Assembly (NCBI GenBank): GCA_963792175.1
Contig: CAWBVG010000015.1
Coordinates: forward strand, 13,758-77,757
DNA length: 64,000 bases
Reading direction: 5' to 3'
Source: CAWBVG01 sp963792175
Lineage (GTDB): Bacteria > Acidobacteriota > Vicinamibacteria > Vicinamibacterales > CAVVIG01
Of this stretch, positions 19,726-31,000 are shown one piece after another (positions within the stretch are counted from its first letter, which is position 1; each line of letters opens with the position of its first letter). A model generated the notes under the pieces. The model was not told the DNA's origin. It did not search any database and saw only the letters and a list, made by a program, of their open reading frames with translations. Position numbers and translations under genes: made by a program.

Positions 19726-20852
19726 GGGGTTACTGCGATTCTACCCCGGGCGGCGACCGGAAGCGTGTCGATTACGCGATCGCCGTCGACGAGCCGCACC
19801 TCGTTCACCAGGTTCGACACGACGCACGAGTGATTCGGCACGATGCGCACGCGGTCGCCCGGCTTCAGGCCGTGGTGCCGGTCACGCGCACCGTCGCATG
19901 TTCTTCGGACAGCCGCTCGATCGTCAGCGGTCGTCGATCGCCGCGCCGTCGAGGCGTCCGTCGCCGTCAGGATCGCGCCGTACCCGGGTGCCGCCGTGAT
20001 GCCGCGCGCCTGATCGTTCGTCAGCGTCTTGCTGCCGGCGTCGAGGATGATGCGGCCCGTCGTGCTGCGTCACGACGCTCGAGAGCACCGTCAGCGCGCA
20101 GTCGTCGAGCGTCGCCGATCCGAGCGCGAGCTGCGTGCGGTCGAAGTACACGTAGTTGCCGGGACGCAGTTCCGTCAGACCATGCTCGCCGGCGCTGAAG
20201 CGGAGCGTCGGCGTCGCGCCGACGGACAGCTCCTCGAGCGGGATGCCGGCTTTCGCGGCGCGATCGCGCAGCGCCGTGAGAATCTCCGCCTCGCGATGCG
20301 CCACGGCGCGCAGCTCGTCGTCGGACGAGGCGTGATAGCCGTGCCCGGCATGGCTCAGCAGCCCGCGCAGGCGAAGTCCCGGCAGCGCCGAAACACGCTG
20401 CACGAACCCGAGCGCGTCGCCGTCAGGGTCGATCCCGCAACGATGGAATCCGACGTCCACCTTGATCAGCACGTCGAGCGTGCGTCCGGCGCGCTCCATC
20501 GCCTCGGACCAGCCGCGCGCGACATCCAGGTGATCGACGATGATCGAAATCGTGCGCGGTCCAGCAGCGCCAGAATGCGCGCCGCGTTCGACGGGCTGAC
20601 GGGGTAGGGCAGACGGATGTTGGCGATCCCGGCGTCGACGAACACTTCCGCCTCGCCCACCTTGGCGCAGCAGACGCCGACGGCGCCGCGGTCGATCTGC
20701 CATTTCGCGACGACCGGCGACTTGTGCGTCTTCGCGTGCGGTCGCAGCGCAACGCCGGCGTTCGAGGCCAGCTGCTGCGCGCGATCGATGTTGCCGAGCG
20801 CGCGCGGGCGATCGATCAGAACTTGCGGAGTCGGAAGATCAGAAAGCAGCAT
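19704..20852 (-). CDS. D-threonine aldolase-like PLP enzyme (frameshifted)
   Basis: Fold-III PLP enzyme of the DSD1/D-threonine aldolase family, which splits D-3-hydroxy amino acids to glycine and an aldehyde. The PLP lysine lies in R-P-H-A-K-T-H-K-S. Further landmarks are I-K-V-D-V-G-F-H-R-C-G, L-R-G-L-L-S-H-A-G-H-G-Y, S-V-G-A-T-P-T and, after a frame change, P-N-H-S-C-V-V-S-N-L-V-N-E-V, a C-terminal metal-binding region. Frame changes fall near 20555, 20050 and 19870. Stop at 19704 overlaps the start of the shell protein gene. If the shell really houses this enzyme, confinement of the acetaldehyde product would be the obvious reason, but that is inference from gene order only. Confidence 0.78.
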
Positions 20853-20945
20853 TGTGCGTGAATTGGTAACTTGGCGTACTTGGTGTTAATTTGAGATCGC
20901 AGCCAATCCTTCGTCAATTCCATGCCAACTTCGCGATCACCAGAT

Positions 20946-22189
20946 TCAGGCGAACAGGCCCGGGTATTTTGACGGTTGAACGTCGTAGCCCGGGAAAAAT
21001 CGGCTGCGGGTCGGCACGCCGAGGTGACGCGCGACGATTTCGCCGAAGACGTCCCGGAAATCGGTGGTGACCGCGAGGTCGCGTCCTTCGTAGCGCTGCT
21101 CGACCGCCAGGCCCGGCCACTTGCCGTAGACGTTACCGCCGCGGACGCCGCCGCCGATGACCATCATCGCGTTGCCGTGGCCGTGATCGGTGCCGCGGTT
21201 GCCGTTTTCGTTCACCGCACGCCCGAACTCCGACATCGTGAGGACGACGGTGTCGTCCATGCGATCGCCGAGGTCGGCGACCAGCGCCGCGATCGCGCGC
21301 GCGAAATCGTCGAGCCTTGTTCGCGAGCTGGCCCTGCGCGGCGCCCTGGTTCACGTGCGTGTCCCAGCCGCCGACGTCGGCGAACGCGACCTCGAGGCCG
21401 ACGTTGGCTTTGGTGAGCTGCGCGATCTGCCGGAGCGCCTGGCCGAACGGCGCTGCGCGGATACTCCGCGCCGTTCGCCGGCTGGTAGCGGGACGGGTCG
21501 GCGCTCTTGAGCATCTTGATGGCGTTGAACGCTTCGCGGCCCGTGCCGTTCAGCAGATGGTCGGCGGCCGCGGCGTATTCGCGCTTCGAACGACGCGCCG
21601 ACGCCGTCGCTCGCGCTGGCCGCCGCGAATGCCGAACTGCGCGATCTGGCTCATCGCCAGCGCGGGCGCCGTGCCCTGCAGCATGCGCGGCAGCTGCGGC
21701 GTCAGCGCCACCGCCCGGAACGGCGTCGCGTCCTCGGCGCTTCCGCGCCTGCAGGTAGCGGTTCAGCCAGCCGTCCGCCGTGCTCTTCACGCCCGGCGTG
21801 CCGTTTCCATGTAGTCCTGCGCGTCGAAGTGCGAGCGCGTGCTGTCGGGCGATCCGCAGGCGTGGACGATGGCCAGCTGGCGCGGTCCCAGAGCGGCTTC
21901 AGCGCCTGCAGCCGCGGGTTGAAGCCGAAGAAGCCGTCGAGATCGAGCGCGCCGTCTCGCGCGTTCGGCCGCGGAATGGCGATGCTCGGCCGCGCGCGGT
22001 AGTAGTCGGCCTCCCGAACGGGACGACCATGCTCAGCCCGTCCACCGCGCCGCGCTGAAAGATCGCGATCAGCTGCTTCGAGCGTCCCGACCCCGCCGCC
22101 AACGCCGTCCGCGCCAGAAACGACGGCGCGAAGCCGAGGCTGACGAAGGCGAACGCGCCGTTTTTCAGAAAGACTCTTCGTGAAAGCAT
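20946..22189 (-). CDS. DUF1501 family protein with twin-arginine signal (frameshifted)
   Basis: About 410 residues of the DUF1501 (alkaline-phosphatase-fold, sulfatase-like) family. It starts with M-L-S-R-R-V-F-L-K-N-G, a twin-arginine type signal, so folding before export is expected. The C-terminal part is clean and typical: V-V-L-T-M-S-E-F-G-R, G-T-D-H-G-H-G-N-A and F-P-G-Y-D. Several frame changes lie between 22020 and 21250. It begins within a few bases of the DUF1800 stop. DUF1800-DUF1501 pairs are widespread in Acidobacteriota and Planctomycetes; their substrate is unknown. Confidence 0.82.
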
Positions 22190-22193
22190 GAAA

Positions 22194-23774
22194 TCACCGT
22201 CGCTGGAATTCCGGCGCACCGAGGGTCAGCGCCGCCATCTGTGCGCATCGTCGCCTTCGCGATCGTCGCGCGCGTCGTCTCCGACAGGTCGCCGGCGAGC
22301 ATCTGCGTCTGCAGTCGGCAGCGACGCCGCCGACACGCCGCGCAGCTTGTTGCCGGCAAGCGTCAGCGCGAAGTTCATGCGGCTGACCAGCGCGCCGGTG
22401 TTGACCCAGGCGTCCGCCGTGTCCTTGTAGCCGGTCGGCGGCTGGCACTGATAGAGCGGCATCCCGAGCTGCTGCAGCTGCACGGACGAGCGGCAGCGCG
22501 TCCTGCACGTCGGCGCCGATCGCGCGCAGCGCGCTGACGACGAACTCGAACGGCGTCTTGACCTTGGCGCGGTACGCTCGGGCGCCAGGAATTCCGGCGA
22601 GGTGAGAATCGTCCGCATCACCTCGCGCAAGTCGCCGTCGGTCTCGCGGAACCGCGCCGCGGCGCGGTCGACGAGCGCCGGCGGCGGCGTGTCGCTGACG
22701 AACCGGCGCGCCAGCTTCGTCGCGATGAAGCGCGCCGTCGACGGGATGCGCTCGCGAGGATGTCGAGCACCTGCTCGCCGTCGGCCTCGCCGCCGCCCGC
22801 CTTGATCACGTGGCCGAGCACGACCTTCTCGCCCGGCGTCGTGGATGCGCGGGTCGAACGTGAAGCCGCCGCCCTGCCGCGGGTTGTCGATCGTCCAGCC
22901 GGTGAACGCGCGCGCCACCTCGGTGACGTCTTTCTGCGTGTAGCCGCCGTCGACGCCGAGCGTGTGCAGCTCCATCAGCTCGCGGCCGTAGTTCTCGTTG
23001 AGCCCCTTGGGCGCGTTCTTGCCCTGCGGCCGCGGCCGCGGCCGCCGGCGGACCGCGCACCGTCCGCCGAAACCGTCCGCGCGCCATGCGCGGCGGCCGC
23101 TCGCATGTGCGGTCCGTCGGATCCGCGCTCATCCAGTTGTCGAGATAGAACAGCATCGCCGGGCTCTTCGCGGTCGCGCCGAGCAGATCGCGGAACTTGC
23201 CGAGCACGTGCGGCCGGATCGTCTCGCGCTCGTACTCGGTCAGCATGAAGCGATCCGGCCCTTGCGCGCGTCGACGTTGAAGTGGTTGAACCAGAAGTCG
23301 GTCAGCACTTCCTGCAGCTGCCGCTCGCTGTAGACCGCGCGCAGCATCTTCTGCTCGGCGAGCTCCACCATCACGCTGTTGGCCTGTCTGCTGGACGCGG
23401 TCGGGCATTTTGCGGCGCTCCGGCCTGCGTCGGCCTCCGCTGGCGTTCTGTTTCCGTTCGCGCCTCGCTTCGAGCTGCGGCAGCTCGTACGCTCCGCGAT
23501 CTCGCGCGAGCTCAAGCCGATCGGTGGTCAGATCCGCCAGCCGCGCCGCCATCGCCGGGTCGGCGATGCGCTGGGGGTGCAGCTGCTGGTCGATGTAACG
23601 GTCGATGCCGATCGCGCGGACCTGCTCGACGTCGCCGGGCCGCGGCCCGAAGGCGATGCGGTTGAGCACGTGGACGATGGCTGCTCGGTCGTCCTTTGGC
23701 GTAGCGTCGCAGCCGGACGGGATGTGGCGAGAACTGCAAGGTGAGCGGCAGAACAATGGCAGAAATCGCTTCAT
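22194..23774 (-). CDS. DUF1800 family protein (frameshifted)
   Basis: About 520 residues. Start at 23774 gives M-K-R-F-L-P-L-F-C and a short hydrophobic N-terminus. The family start block H-V-L-N-R-I-A-F-G-P-R-P-G-D is followed by I-D-R-Y-I-D-Q-Q-L-H-P and, in other frames, W-F-N-H-F-N-V-D-A-R-K-G, D-V-T-E-V-A-R-A-F-T-G-W-T-I and Y-K-D-T-A-D-A-W-V-N-T-G. At least six frame changes are needed between 23480 and 22240, the densest cluster in the window. Partner of the DUF1501 protein; the pair is believed to act in the periplasm, function unknown. Confidence 0.8.
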
Positions 23775-23820
23775 TGTCCGGTTAGACAGGCCATGGGCCG
23801 GAACGTTTAAAAAACTGCCG

Positions 23821-23826
23821 TACAAT
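23821..23826 (+). promoter_or_regulatory. Candidate -10 box (TACAAT)
   Basis: TACAAT lies eleven bases before the ATG at 23838 with no ribosome-binding site between. The upstream region is AT-rich (GTTTAAAAAAC) for this genome. It is part of the 63-base divergent space shared with the DUF1800 gene. Confidence 0.35.
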
Positions 23827-23837
23827 TCTGGCGCCCG

Positions 23838-24943
23838 ATGGCAGATCTTGCGATCGTCGAAGGTCCTTATCTTCAACAAGTTCTGGACCACAGCTTCCCG
23901 GTCTGGCACGACGGTCTGAGCCGCGCCGCATACGGGCGCTACTACACGGGCCAGCTGGCGACGCCCTGGGGTCGCACTCTGGTGCGGTTCGCGCTCGTCG
24001 AGCGGGGCGAGGTGCTGGCGAGCGCCAAGCTGTAACGCTCGACGCCTCGCTCGACGGCCGTCCGCTGCGGATCGCCGGCATCGGTGCGCTGTTCACCGCG
24101 CCTGCCCACCGCGGCCGCGGACACGCGCGCGCGCTCGTCGAGCGTCTGCTGGAACGCTCGGCCGGCGAAGGCGCGACGGCCGCGCTGCTGTTCTCCATCA
24201 TCGGTGGCGACTACTACGCAGGCTTGGGTTCGAGCCGATCGCACGCCGGATCTTCGCTGCGCGTGATCGAGGACACGAGGCGCGGGGCGCCGATGACGCT
24301 CGTCCGCGCCGGCGAGGATCGCGACCTGCCGGACATCGTCGCGATGGGACGCGCCCGCGCCGCGCGCTACCGGTTCCGTCTCGAGCGCGATCGCGACTTC
24401 GTTCAGTTCGCGATTGTCCGGAAGCGCCTGCTGGCGGGTCTGGCTCCGGCCGGCGACCGCGAAGTGCAGTTCTTCGTCGCCGAAGAAGGCGGCTCCGCCG
24501 TGGCGTATGTCGTCGTCACCGTCCGCCGCGGTGCGTGGGTGCTCGAGGAGTGCGGCGATCGCGATCCGTCCGGCGCGCGTGTCGGCGCGATTCTTCAGGG
24601 CCTGATTGCGAGGGATCCGTCAGCCCCGCGGCCGGCGATGACCGCGTGGCTCCCGGCTGATTTCCGGCCGCCGCAAATCGAGATCCTCGGCGAGCAGCCG
24701 TCGTCGGACATCATGATGATGCGCGGGCTGGGCCGGTCGGTTCCGAAACTCCCGGATCCGGCAGGCGCGCTCTACTGGCACGGCGACATGTTAAATCTAG
24801 CTCTAGGACGACGAGTTCAGTTTCAGGTCGATCGACTTCGTCTCGCCTTCGGAGAGCGAAAAACGTGTCGCCTTTGTGCGGATGCGTTCAAGGAACTCCG
24901 GATCGGAAGACTCGCCTGGATTGATGTGGTCGACCGCGATTAA
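23838..24943 (+). CDS. GNAT-family N-acetyltransferase (frameshifted)
   Basis: Recognised from the acetyl-CoA-binding segment A-P-A-H-R-G-R-G-H-A-R-A-L-V-E-R-L-L (about 24100-24160), preceded by G-I-G-A-L-F-T. The N-terminal 65 residues (23838-24035) and the C-terminal 230 residues (from about 24240) are in other frames; breaks fall near 24033 and 24222. The C-terminal half forms a second, weaker GNAT-like lobe (V-Q-F-F-V-A-E-E-G-G-S-A-V-A-Y-V-V). Homologous sequence ends around 24810 (W-H-G-D-M); the formal stop at 24943 overlaps the convergent neighbour, so the true end is probably near 24815. Substrate unknown. Confidence 0.65.
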
Positions 24944-26421
24944 CAGGTAATCGCCTGAAGGCAGGCCCTGAGATCTTGAATCGGCCATCCTGATCCGGAC
25001 GGCCCGTCCGGATGTAGCGCGAGTTCGTGTCCTTCCATCGATCGCTGTCCTGCGGAAACGCGATGGCCGTGTAGTCTCTCGACGCTTCGCTTCTCCCGGT
25101 CGTCACGAGGCCGGTCACCACCGACACCCTGTTGGTCAGCTCGATCTCGAGACCGCGCACGTTCCGGTCCGGCTTGAACTCGATGCCGCTGTCGATGACG
25201 TCGGCGCCGTTCAGCCGAACTGCTCGGATCGACCAGCCCGCGGGCGGGTTCGACAGGGTCATCCGCCACCGGCCCGGCGAGGTCTTGAGCTCGAATGTAT
25301 AGTCGTCGGCCACTCGTCCCGGCCCCCCGCCGCCGAAATTCGGTCCGTCCATCGGAAACGCCGCCACGAACAGCGAGGCAGGCAGCGATTGGGCGGCGGC
25401 TGGATCGACGATCACGCGTCCAGACACAGACAACGGTTTGCTGGTCACCAGTTGAAGATCGGTGATGTCGTCGCCGGCGACTGTGATTTTGGCCATGGCT
25501 GTTTCGGCGTCGGGCCCGGATGGCCCGTTGGGAAACGTACGCAGTTGATACTCACCTGGCGCGACGGCCGTTCAGTTGAAATGAACCGTCCGGCTTGATC
25601 ATTCCGCCCATGTTGCCCACGAAACCCATACCGGCGGTGATGCGCATCACGTTCAGCATCCCGGTCGCGGGACGGCCATCGGACGTCAGCACCGTCCCGC
25701 TGATGCGCACCGCCTTCGTTGGCTTCAACGCCATCACGAGGTCGCTCAGCTGCTGGCTGACACCAATCGTGAAACGCTGCGCTTCGGACGCCTCGACCAC
25801 GCCTGGAAAGAACATCGGCGCGTACGCCGGCTGGTTCTCACCGCCTTGGCCGAACCCCATGTTCGAACGCCAGGTGGCCTGCAGGTAGTACTGGCCCGGC
25901 GTGATGCCGAACAGACGGAACTCCCCGTTGTCGTCGGTGGTCGACTGCCGGCCGGCGCTCATCAGCGTGCGCTTGCCCTGGACGAACTGATATCGCATCG
26001 GCGCGACCATGACGTCCGAAAGCGGCTCTCCGAACTCGTCGAAGATGCGCCCGGTGATCACCGCGCCGCGCGGCAGGCTGAAATCCACGCGCTCCACGGT
26101 TTGTCCGTCTTTGATCTCCAGCGGCGTACCGGCCTCGAGCGGGCGCGTCTGCCCGTAAGACAGCGAGATGTAGCTGCCCTTCGTTGCATTGATCGTGTAG
26201 CGGCCGGCTTTCACTTCCTTGAACTCGTACCGGCCGTCGTCGTCTGTGGTCGCGAGGCGGTTTTCCCGGATCTCTGCGGCGAAAATCCGGACCTGCGCCT
26301 TTCGAAGAGGCCGGCCCGTGTCCGCGGCCAGCACGTGGCCGCGCAGCGTCGCCGTGCCCGGCTTTTCGACGTCGGCGGCAGGCGGCTGACCGATGGCGAG
26401 GAGCGCGATGAGGATGAGCAT
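24803..26421 (-). CDS. Carboxypeptidase-regulatory-like surface protein 1 (frameshifted)
   Basis: About 540 residues of tandem beta-sandwich domains of the carboxypeptidase-regulatory-like type. The start at 26421 opens a signal peptide (M-L-I-L-I-A-L-L-A-I-G-Q). Domain 1: T-A-T-L-R-G-H-V-L-A-A-D-T-G-R-P-L with D-D-D-G-R-Y-E-F-K-E-V; domain 2: G-A-V-I-T-G-R-I-F-D-E; domain 3: V-R-I-S-G-T-V-L-T-S-D-G-R-P. Frame changes near 25570 and 24970. The C-terminus reads L-S-E-G-E-T-K-S-I-D-L-K-L-N. One base separates it from the stop of the next, paralogous gene, so the two form an operon with the M14 peptidase upstream. Likely a cell-surface or periplasmic binding protein. Confidence 0.8.
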
Positions 26422-26422
26422 C

Positions 26423-28034
26423 TCAGTACACCACTGGAGGAGAAAACTTCAGCGCAAGCGACCGCGTCTCTCCGTCGGCGATCGACAGACGCTGCGCGCT
26501 ATCGCGCAGCTGGCCAAGGATGTCCGGATCGTTCGACGCACTCCTTGCTCGAGCTCCTCGAGCGCAACCGCGTAATAGTCGCCTCCGGGCACTCTGAGTT
26601 TGAAAGCGCCGTCCCCGCCCGGACGCGCTGTAAAGACGGCATTCGGCCTCGTCCATTGCTCCGCATTCTGCGGGAAAATCAGCACCACGTAGTCGCGCGA
26701 CGCGGCGCCGTTCGCGTCCACAACCGTTCCCGACAGATCCGCGTGCCGCGCGGAAAGCTCCACGACGAGGCCGTTGATGCCGGTCGGAGGCACATCGAAG
26801 CCGGCATCGGTGACGTCGGCGCCATCGAGCCGGACGGTGCGCAGCCGCCAATCGCCACCGAACAACGTTACTCGCGCATGGCCTGCCGCCATCGTCGTCT
26901 CGAACGTGAAGTCGTCCTTCACCTGCGCGTTCCCACTGGGCATCATCGGAAGGTCGTTCTGGACAAAAACCCTGAGGCTGGAGCCTTTCGGCGCCGGAGC
27001 GCTGTCGTCGAGCACGACGCGGCCGCGAATCGTCGGCGGCTTTTGGACGATCAACTGCACGTCGTTGATGTCGCTGTCGGCAACGGTGACAGATGCCATG
27101 GCAGCTTCGCCTCCCCCCGGAATGTTCGCTCGAAGCATGTATTCACCAGGCGTCAACCCAGAGACTGTGAATTTGCCGTCCGGACGCACGGACGTCCCGC
27201 CGCCGCCCATCCCCATCATCGAGCGTGACATCGTCGAAATGAACGAGCCGCCAAGCGGACGTCCCTGCGCGTCAAGCGCGATACCCGAAACCCGAACGGT
27301 GCGAATGGGCAACAGCGTGAAGTTTGCCCCGGCGATGGTCTGACCGGCAGCGATGGTGATGCGTTCCGCCTGGGCCATGTTTCCGGTGCCGGGATAGTAG
27401 GTTGGGCCGTACCCGGAGCGATCGTCGGTGTCGCCGCCCATCATGTTTCGGTACATGGCAGAAAGGTAGTAGCGGCCGGGCGCCAGCCCGAAGATGCGAA
27501 ACTCTCCAAGATCGTTCGTGCTGGCCACGCGTCCCGTGGGAAAAAGCCGCCGCTCCCCGTTGTTGTACTGCGATCGCAGAGGCATCACCTGCACATCGGT
27601 GACGGCGTCGCCTGCCTCGTCCACGACGCGGCCTGTAATCACCCCGGCGCGCATCAACTTGAAATCGACCGCCGCGATCGCTTGCCCGTCGGCGACGTCG
27701 ATGCGGGTCCCCGCGCCGCCCGGCCGCTTCTGACCCCATGTATGAGCGACATAGTTCGACCTGCTCGCCAACACCATGTACCTGTCGGCCGGGAGCTGTT
27801 TCAGCTCGTATCGACCGTCGCCGTCAGTGTTTGCGTCGTAGGTCCGGCCTTTGTCGGACGTCGCTCTGATTTGAGTCCGCGGCAGCGCGTGATCGGTGCC
27901 GTCAACGAGCACGCGCCCGCGAATCACGGCCGTGCCGGTTTGTGGAGAGGTATCGCGGGGCGGCGCAGGCGGCTGCGCGCACACGCGACGGGAAGAACAA
28001 CCAGGGCCACGAGACAAAAACACGCTCGCGACAT
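26423..28034 (-). CDS. Carboxypeptidase-regulatory-like surface protein 2
   Basis: Paralogue of the preceding gene in the same order of domains, about 535 residues. The ATG at 28034 gives M-S-R-A-C-F-C-L-V-A-L-V-V-L-P-V-A-C, a good signal, but needs one frame change near 27980 to reach the long clean body. Landmarks: A-V-I-R-G-R-V-L-V-D-G-T, D-G-D-G-R-Y-E-L-K-Q-L, A-G-V-I-T-G-R-V-V-D-E-A-G and V-R-V-S-G-I-A-L-D-A-Q-G-R-P-L-G-G. A frame change near 26560 leads to the end I-A-D-G-E-T-R-S-L-A-L-K-F. It follows the M14 peptidase stop by about 50 bases. Tandem duplication of this gene pair is evident from shared domain order. Confidence 0.8.
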
Positions 28035-28085
28035 AGCAGCCTCGGGAAATTAGACGCCGTTCCCAGACGCCTGTCCCTTCCCGCC

Positions 28086-31000
28086 CTATCGGGCGTCGAG
28101 CTTCCGGCCGGCGTCCAGCCGATCGAAGTTCAGCAGCGCGTTGAACACCAGGAAGTAGCTGCCGTCGCGTCTCGCCGCGCCAGATCGGGTTGTTCGAAAG
28201 CGCGATCACGTGGCCCTTGTCGAGCGGCACATCGACCACCGCCGCGTGCTGCGCGATTTCGCCGCCGTTCTCGACGAGGCCTGACACCAGCAGCTCGCGC
28301 GTGTCGGCGTAGCGAAGGATCACGCGCGGCCGCGCGCCGGCGGGATGACGTTGATGCCGTTGCGCAGCTGCTCGTCGGTCATCGGCACCGCCTGCCAGGC
28401 CTCGACCTTCGGCTCCGCCGGGACGTCGACGCCCGGCCGCCCCTGCGGCACATCGGGATCGTCGGCCGTGCCGCGCCCCGTCGGCCGGTTGCCGCCATCG
28501 TCCGGCCCGAGGCGGCGGCCGCCGCGCGCCGCCGTAGATGTTCGAGACGCCGAAGATGGGTCCGTTGTCGCACCAGATCGCGAGGTTGTCGTTGTAGCCG
28601 TACGCGATCGGGCTCGTGGCGTCCACCATCTTCGATCGCACGGCGCTGCCGACGATGCGCAGGCGCTGGCGCTGCGCGACGGAAAGTCCCGGCGTGAAGC
28701 CGGTGGCGACCGCGAGCTCCGCGGTGTCCATCGACGTGAGCAGCAGACCGCCGCGGCGCACGAAGTCCTGCAGATGCGCGACGCCCGTCCAGCCGAGTCC
28801 CGGACGCATGTCGTCCGTTTGATCTTCGGATCCGAGGTTCGGCGTTCAGCGGTCTTCTTCCACGGCAGCGCGTTGCCCCACATCGGCATGCCGTTGACGA
28901 TGGCTTCGTGCCGCGGCCGACCGGCGGAAAGACGATGACGTCGAACTTGGCGCCGAGGTTCTCGTCATCCGCCACGTGCTGCGTGCTGATGTAGGTGAAC
29001 GGCACCTTCGCGATGTCGAACGCCTGCCGCCACCAGCCCTCGGTCTGCGTCGTCGCCCACGTGTGGAGGATGCGACGCGCGGCGCGCGAAGCGCATGCGT
29101 CTTGACGGTCGGCGCGGCGGCGACGGCGGTGACGTGCAGACCGAGATCGGCCGCGGCCTTCTGCATGTCGGCGGCGCCGACGTTCTTGATGATGAACGAG
29201 CCGCGGACGAATTTCTTGCCGGCGGCGTCGAACGGCTCTTCCGCGGCCTCGAACGAGGCATCCTTGAGCTGTAGCGCAGCGTGATGAGCGCGTTGTCCGC
29301 GTTGTGATTGACCAGGAAGACGCGCGCTCGGCTGTCGAGGTCACGCGCGCCGTTGGCGCGGATCGCCTGCTGACTTTCTCCGCCGCCGCATCGAGGACTT
29401 TGACGTCGGTGACGCGGGCGGCCTGCACGTTGAAGAGCTCCGGGAACGTCCAGCCGGTGTCGTCGTACGGCGTCCGCTGCGGATCGTTCGGGCTCCAGTA
29501 CTGGTAGTCGAGCAGCGAGTCGGCGATGCGGCTGTACGGCTGATCCATCCGGACGATGTAGGAGCCGGCGGGGAAGGTGCGCGTCGTCGGCTGCGTGGCG
29601 TCTTGTCCTGCCCGTCCTGCCTGTCCTGCTGCTCCTGCGCGTCGCTCGGCCCCCCCGACGCCTCCTGGCCATCCTGCTCACGCCCGTCCGTCCGTCGTTG
29701 TCGTGTCGTCGGCCGCGCCGGCGCTTTCTTCGCCGGCACCGAAACGGTAAAGGACGCCGTCGCGCGCGTGATCTCGACGCCCTGCTTCTGCAGCGTGCGC
29801 AGCAGGTCCGCTTGCGCGCCCGGGCGCGGATCGTCGGCCGGGGAACACGTACGCCGCTGGTCCTTCGGTGCTTCGCTTTCAGGATCGAACGCTTGCTCTT
29901 CGTGTAGAAGTTGCGCAGGAACAGCTGACTTGTTTCGCGGCGAAGTAGTGCAGCGACGTCAGGAGACCGGTCTGCTGATAATTGTTGTTGTTGCGCTGCG
30001 ACCAGATCGTCTTCGGGAGCGGCGGATTCTGTTTGTACCACGTGCGGGCATAGTCGTTCGGCTGCAGCGTCCGCTCGACGGTATCGGCGCCGCCGTTGCC
30101 GAAGGTCTCGTACAGGCGGCTGATGCCGTTGTGCAGCGCCGCGATGAACATCAGATAGCCGGGCGACCAGGTGTCGAAGTTGCCGTGCGTGAAGACGCCG
30201 GGCATGCCGAACTTCGTCATCTCCGACACGTTGTTCCAGCCGATCATCTGCCACTCGTCGGCGAGAATCGGATCGATCCACGCGTTGTACGGACCGTCGC
30301 CGACGGTGTTGTCGTAGAGATACGGCACCGACTCGTGCAGGTCGTGCAGCACCTGCGGGTGCCACTGGATGTAGGTGTTCAGGACGTTCTCGGTGAGCTT
30401 GAGCGTGACGCCCATCGCGTCGCGGTTGTTGTCGTGCGCGACGTACTTGCCCCAGTAGACAAGGCCCGGCCAGTTCTTGCCCGGGTTGGCGAGGTGCCAC
30501 TTGTAGACGTCGACCATCTTGTCGCGGCCGTCCACTTCGATCACCGGCGTGATCAGCGTGATCAGGTTGTCGCGGATCGACTTGATGTATTCGTGGTCGT
30601 CAACGGCCAGCCGGTAGGCCAGCTCCATCAGCGCGGTCGGCGATCCGGTTTCCGGCGAATGGATCGTGCCGGTGATGTAGTAGACCGGCGTCGATGCCGT
30701 CGATGAGCTTCTCCGCCTGCGCATCGTCCATGTTGATCGTGCGCGGGTCGGCGAGCTTCGCGAGGCGGGCGCGCGTTGTCCTGCAGCTTCGCCATGATCG
30801 CCTCCGAGGCGATCGCGACGGCGATCATCTCGCGGCCTTCTTCGGTCTTGCCGATCGAGTAGACCTTCACGCGCGGGCTCGCCTTCTCGAGCATCCGCAT
30901 GTACTGGTAGACCTCTTCGGCGTACGGCAGCTTGCCCGGCGCGCCCGCGACGTCGCCGAGCACCGCCTTCGGCGTCGGCACCGTCTTCGACGCCGGCAGA

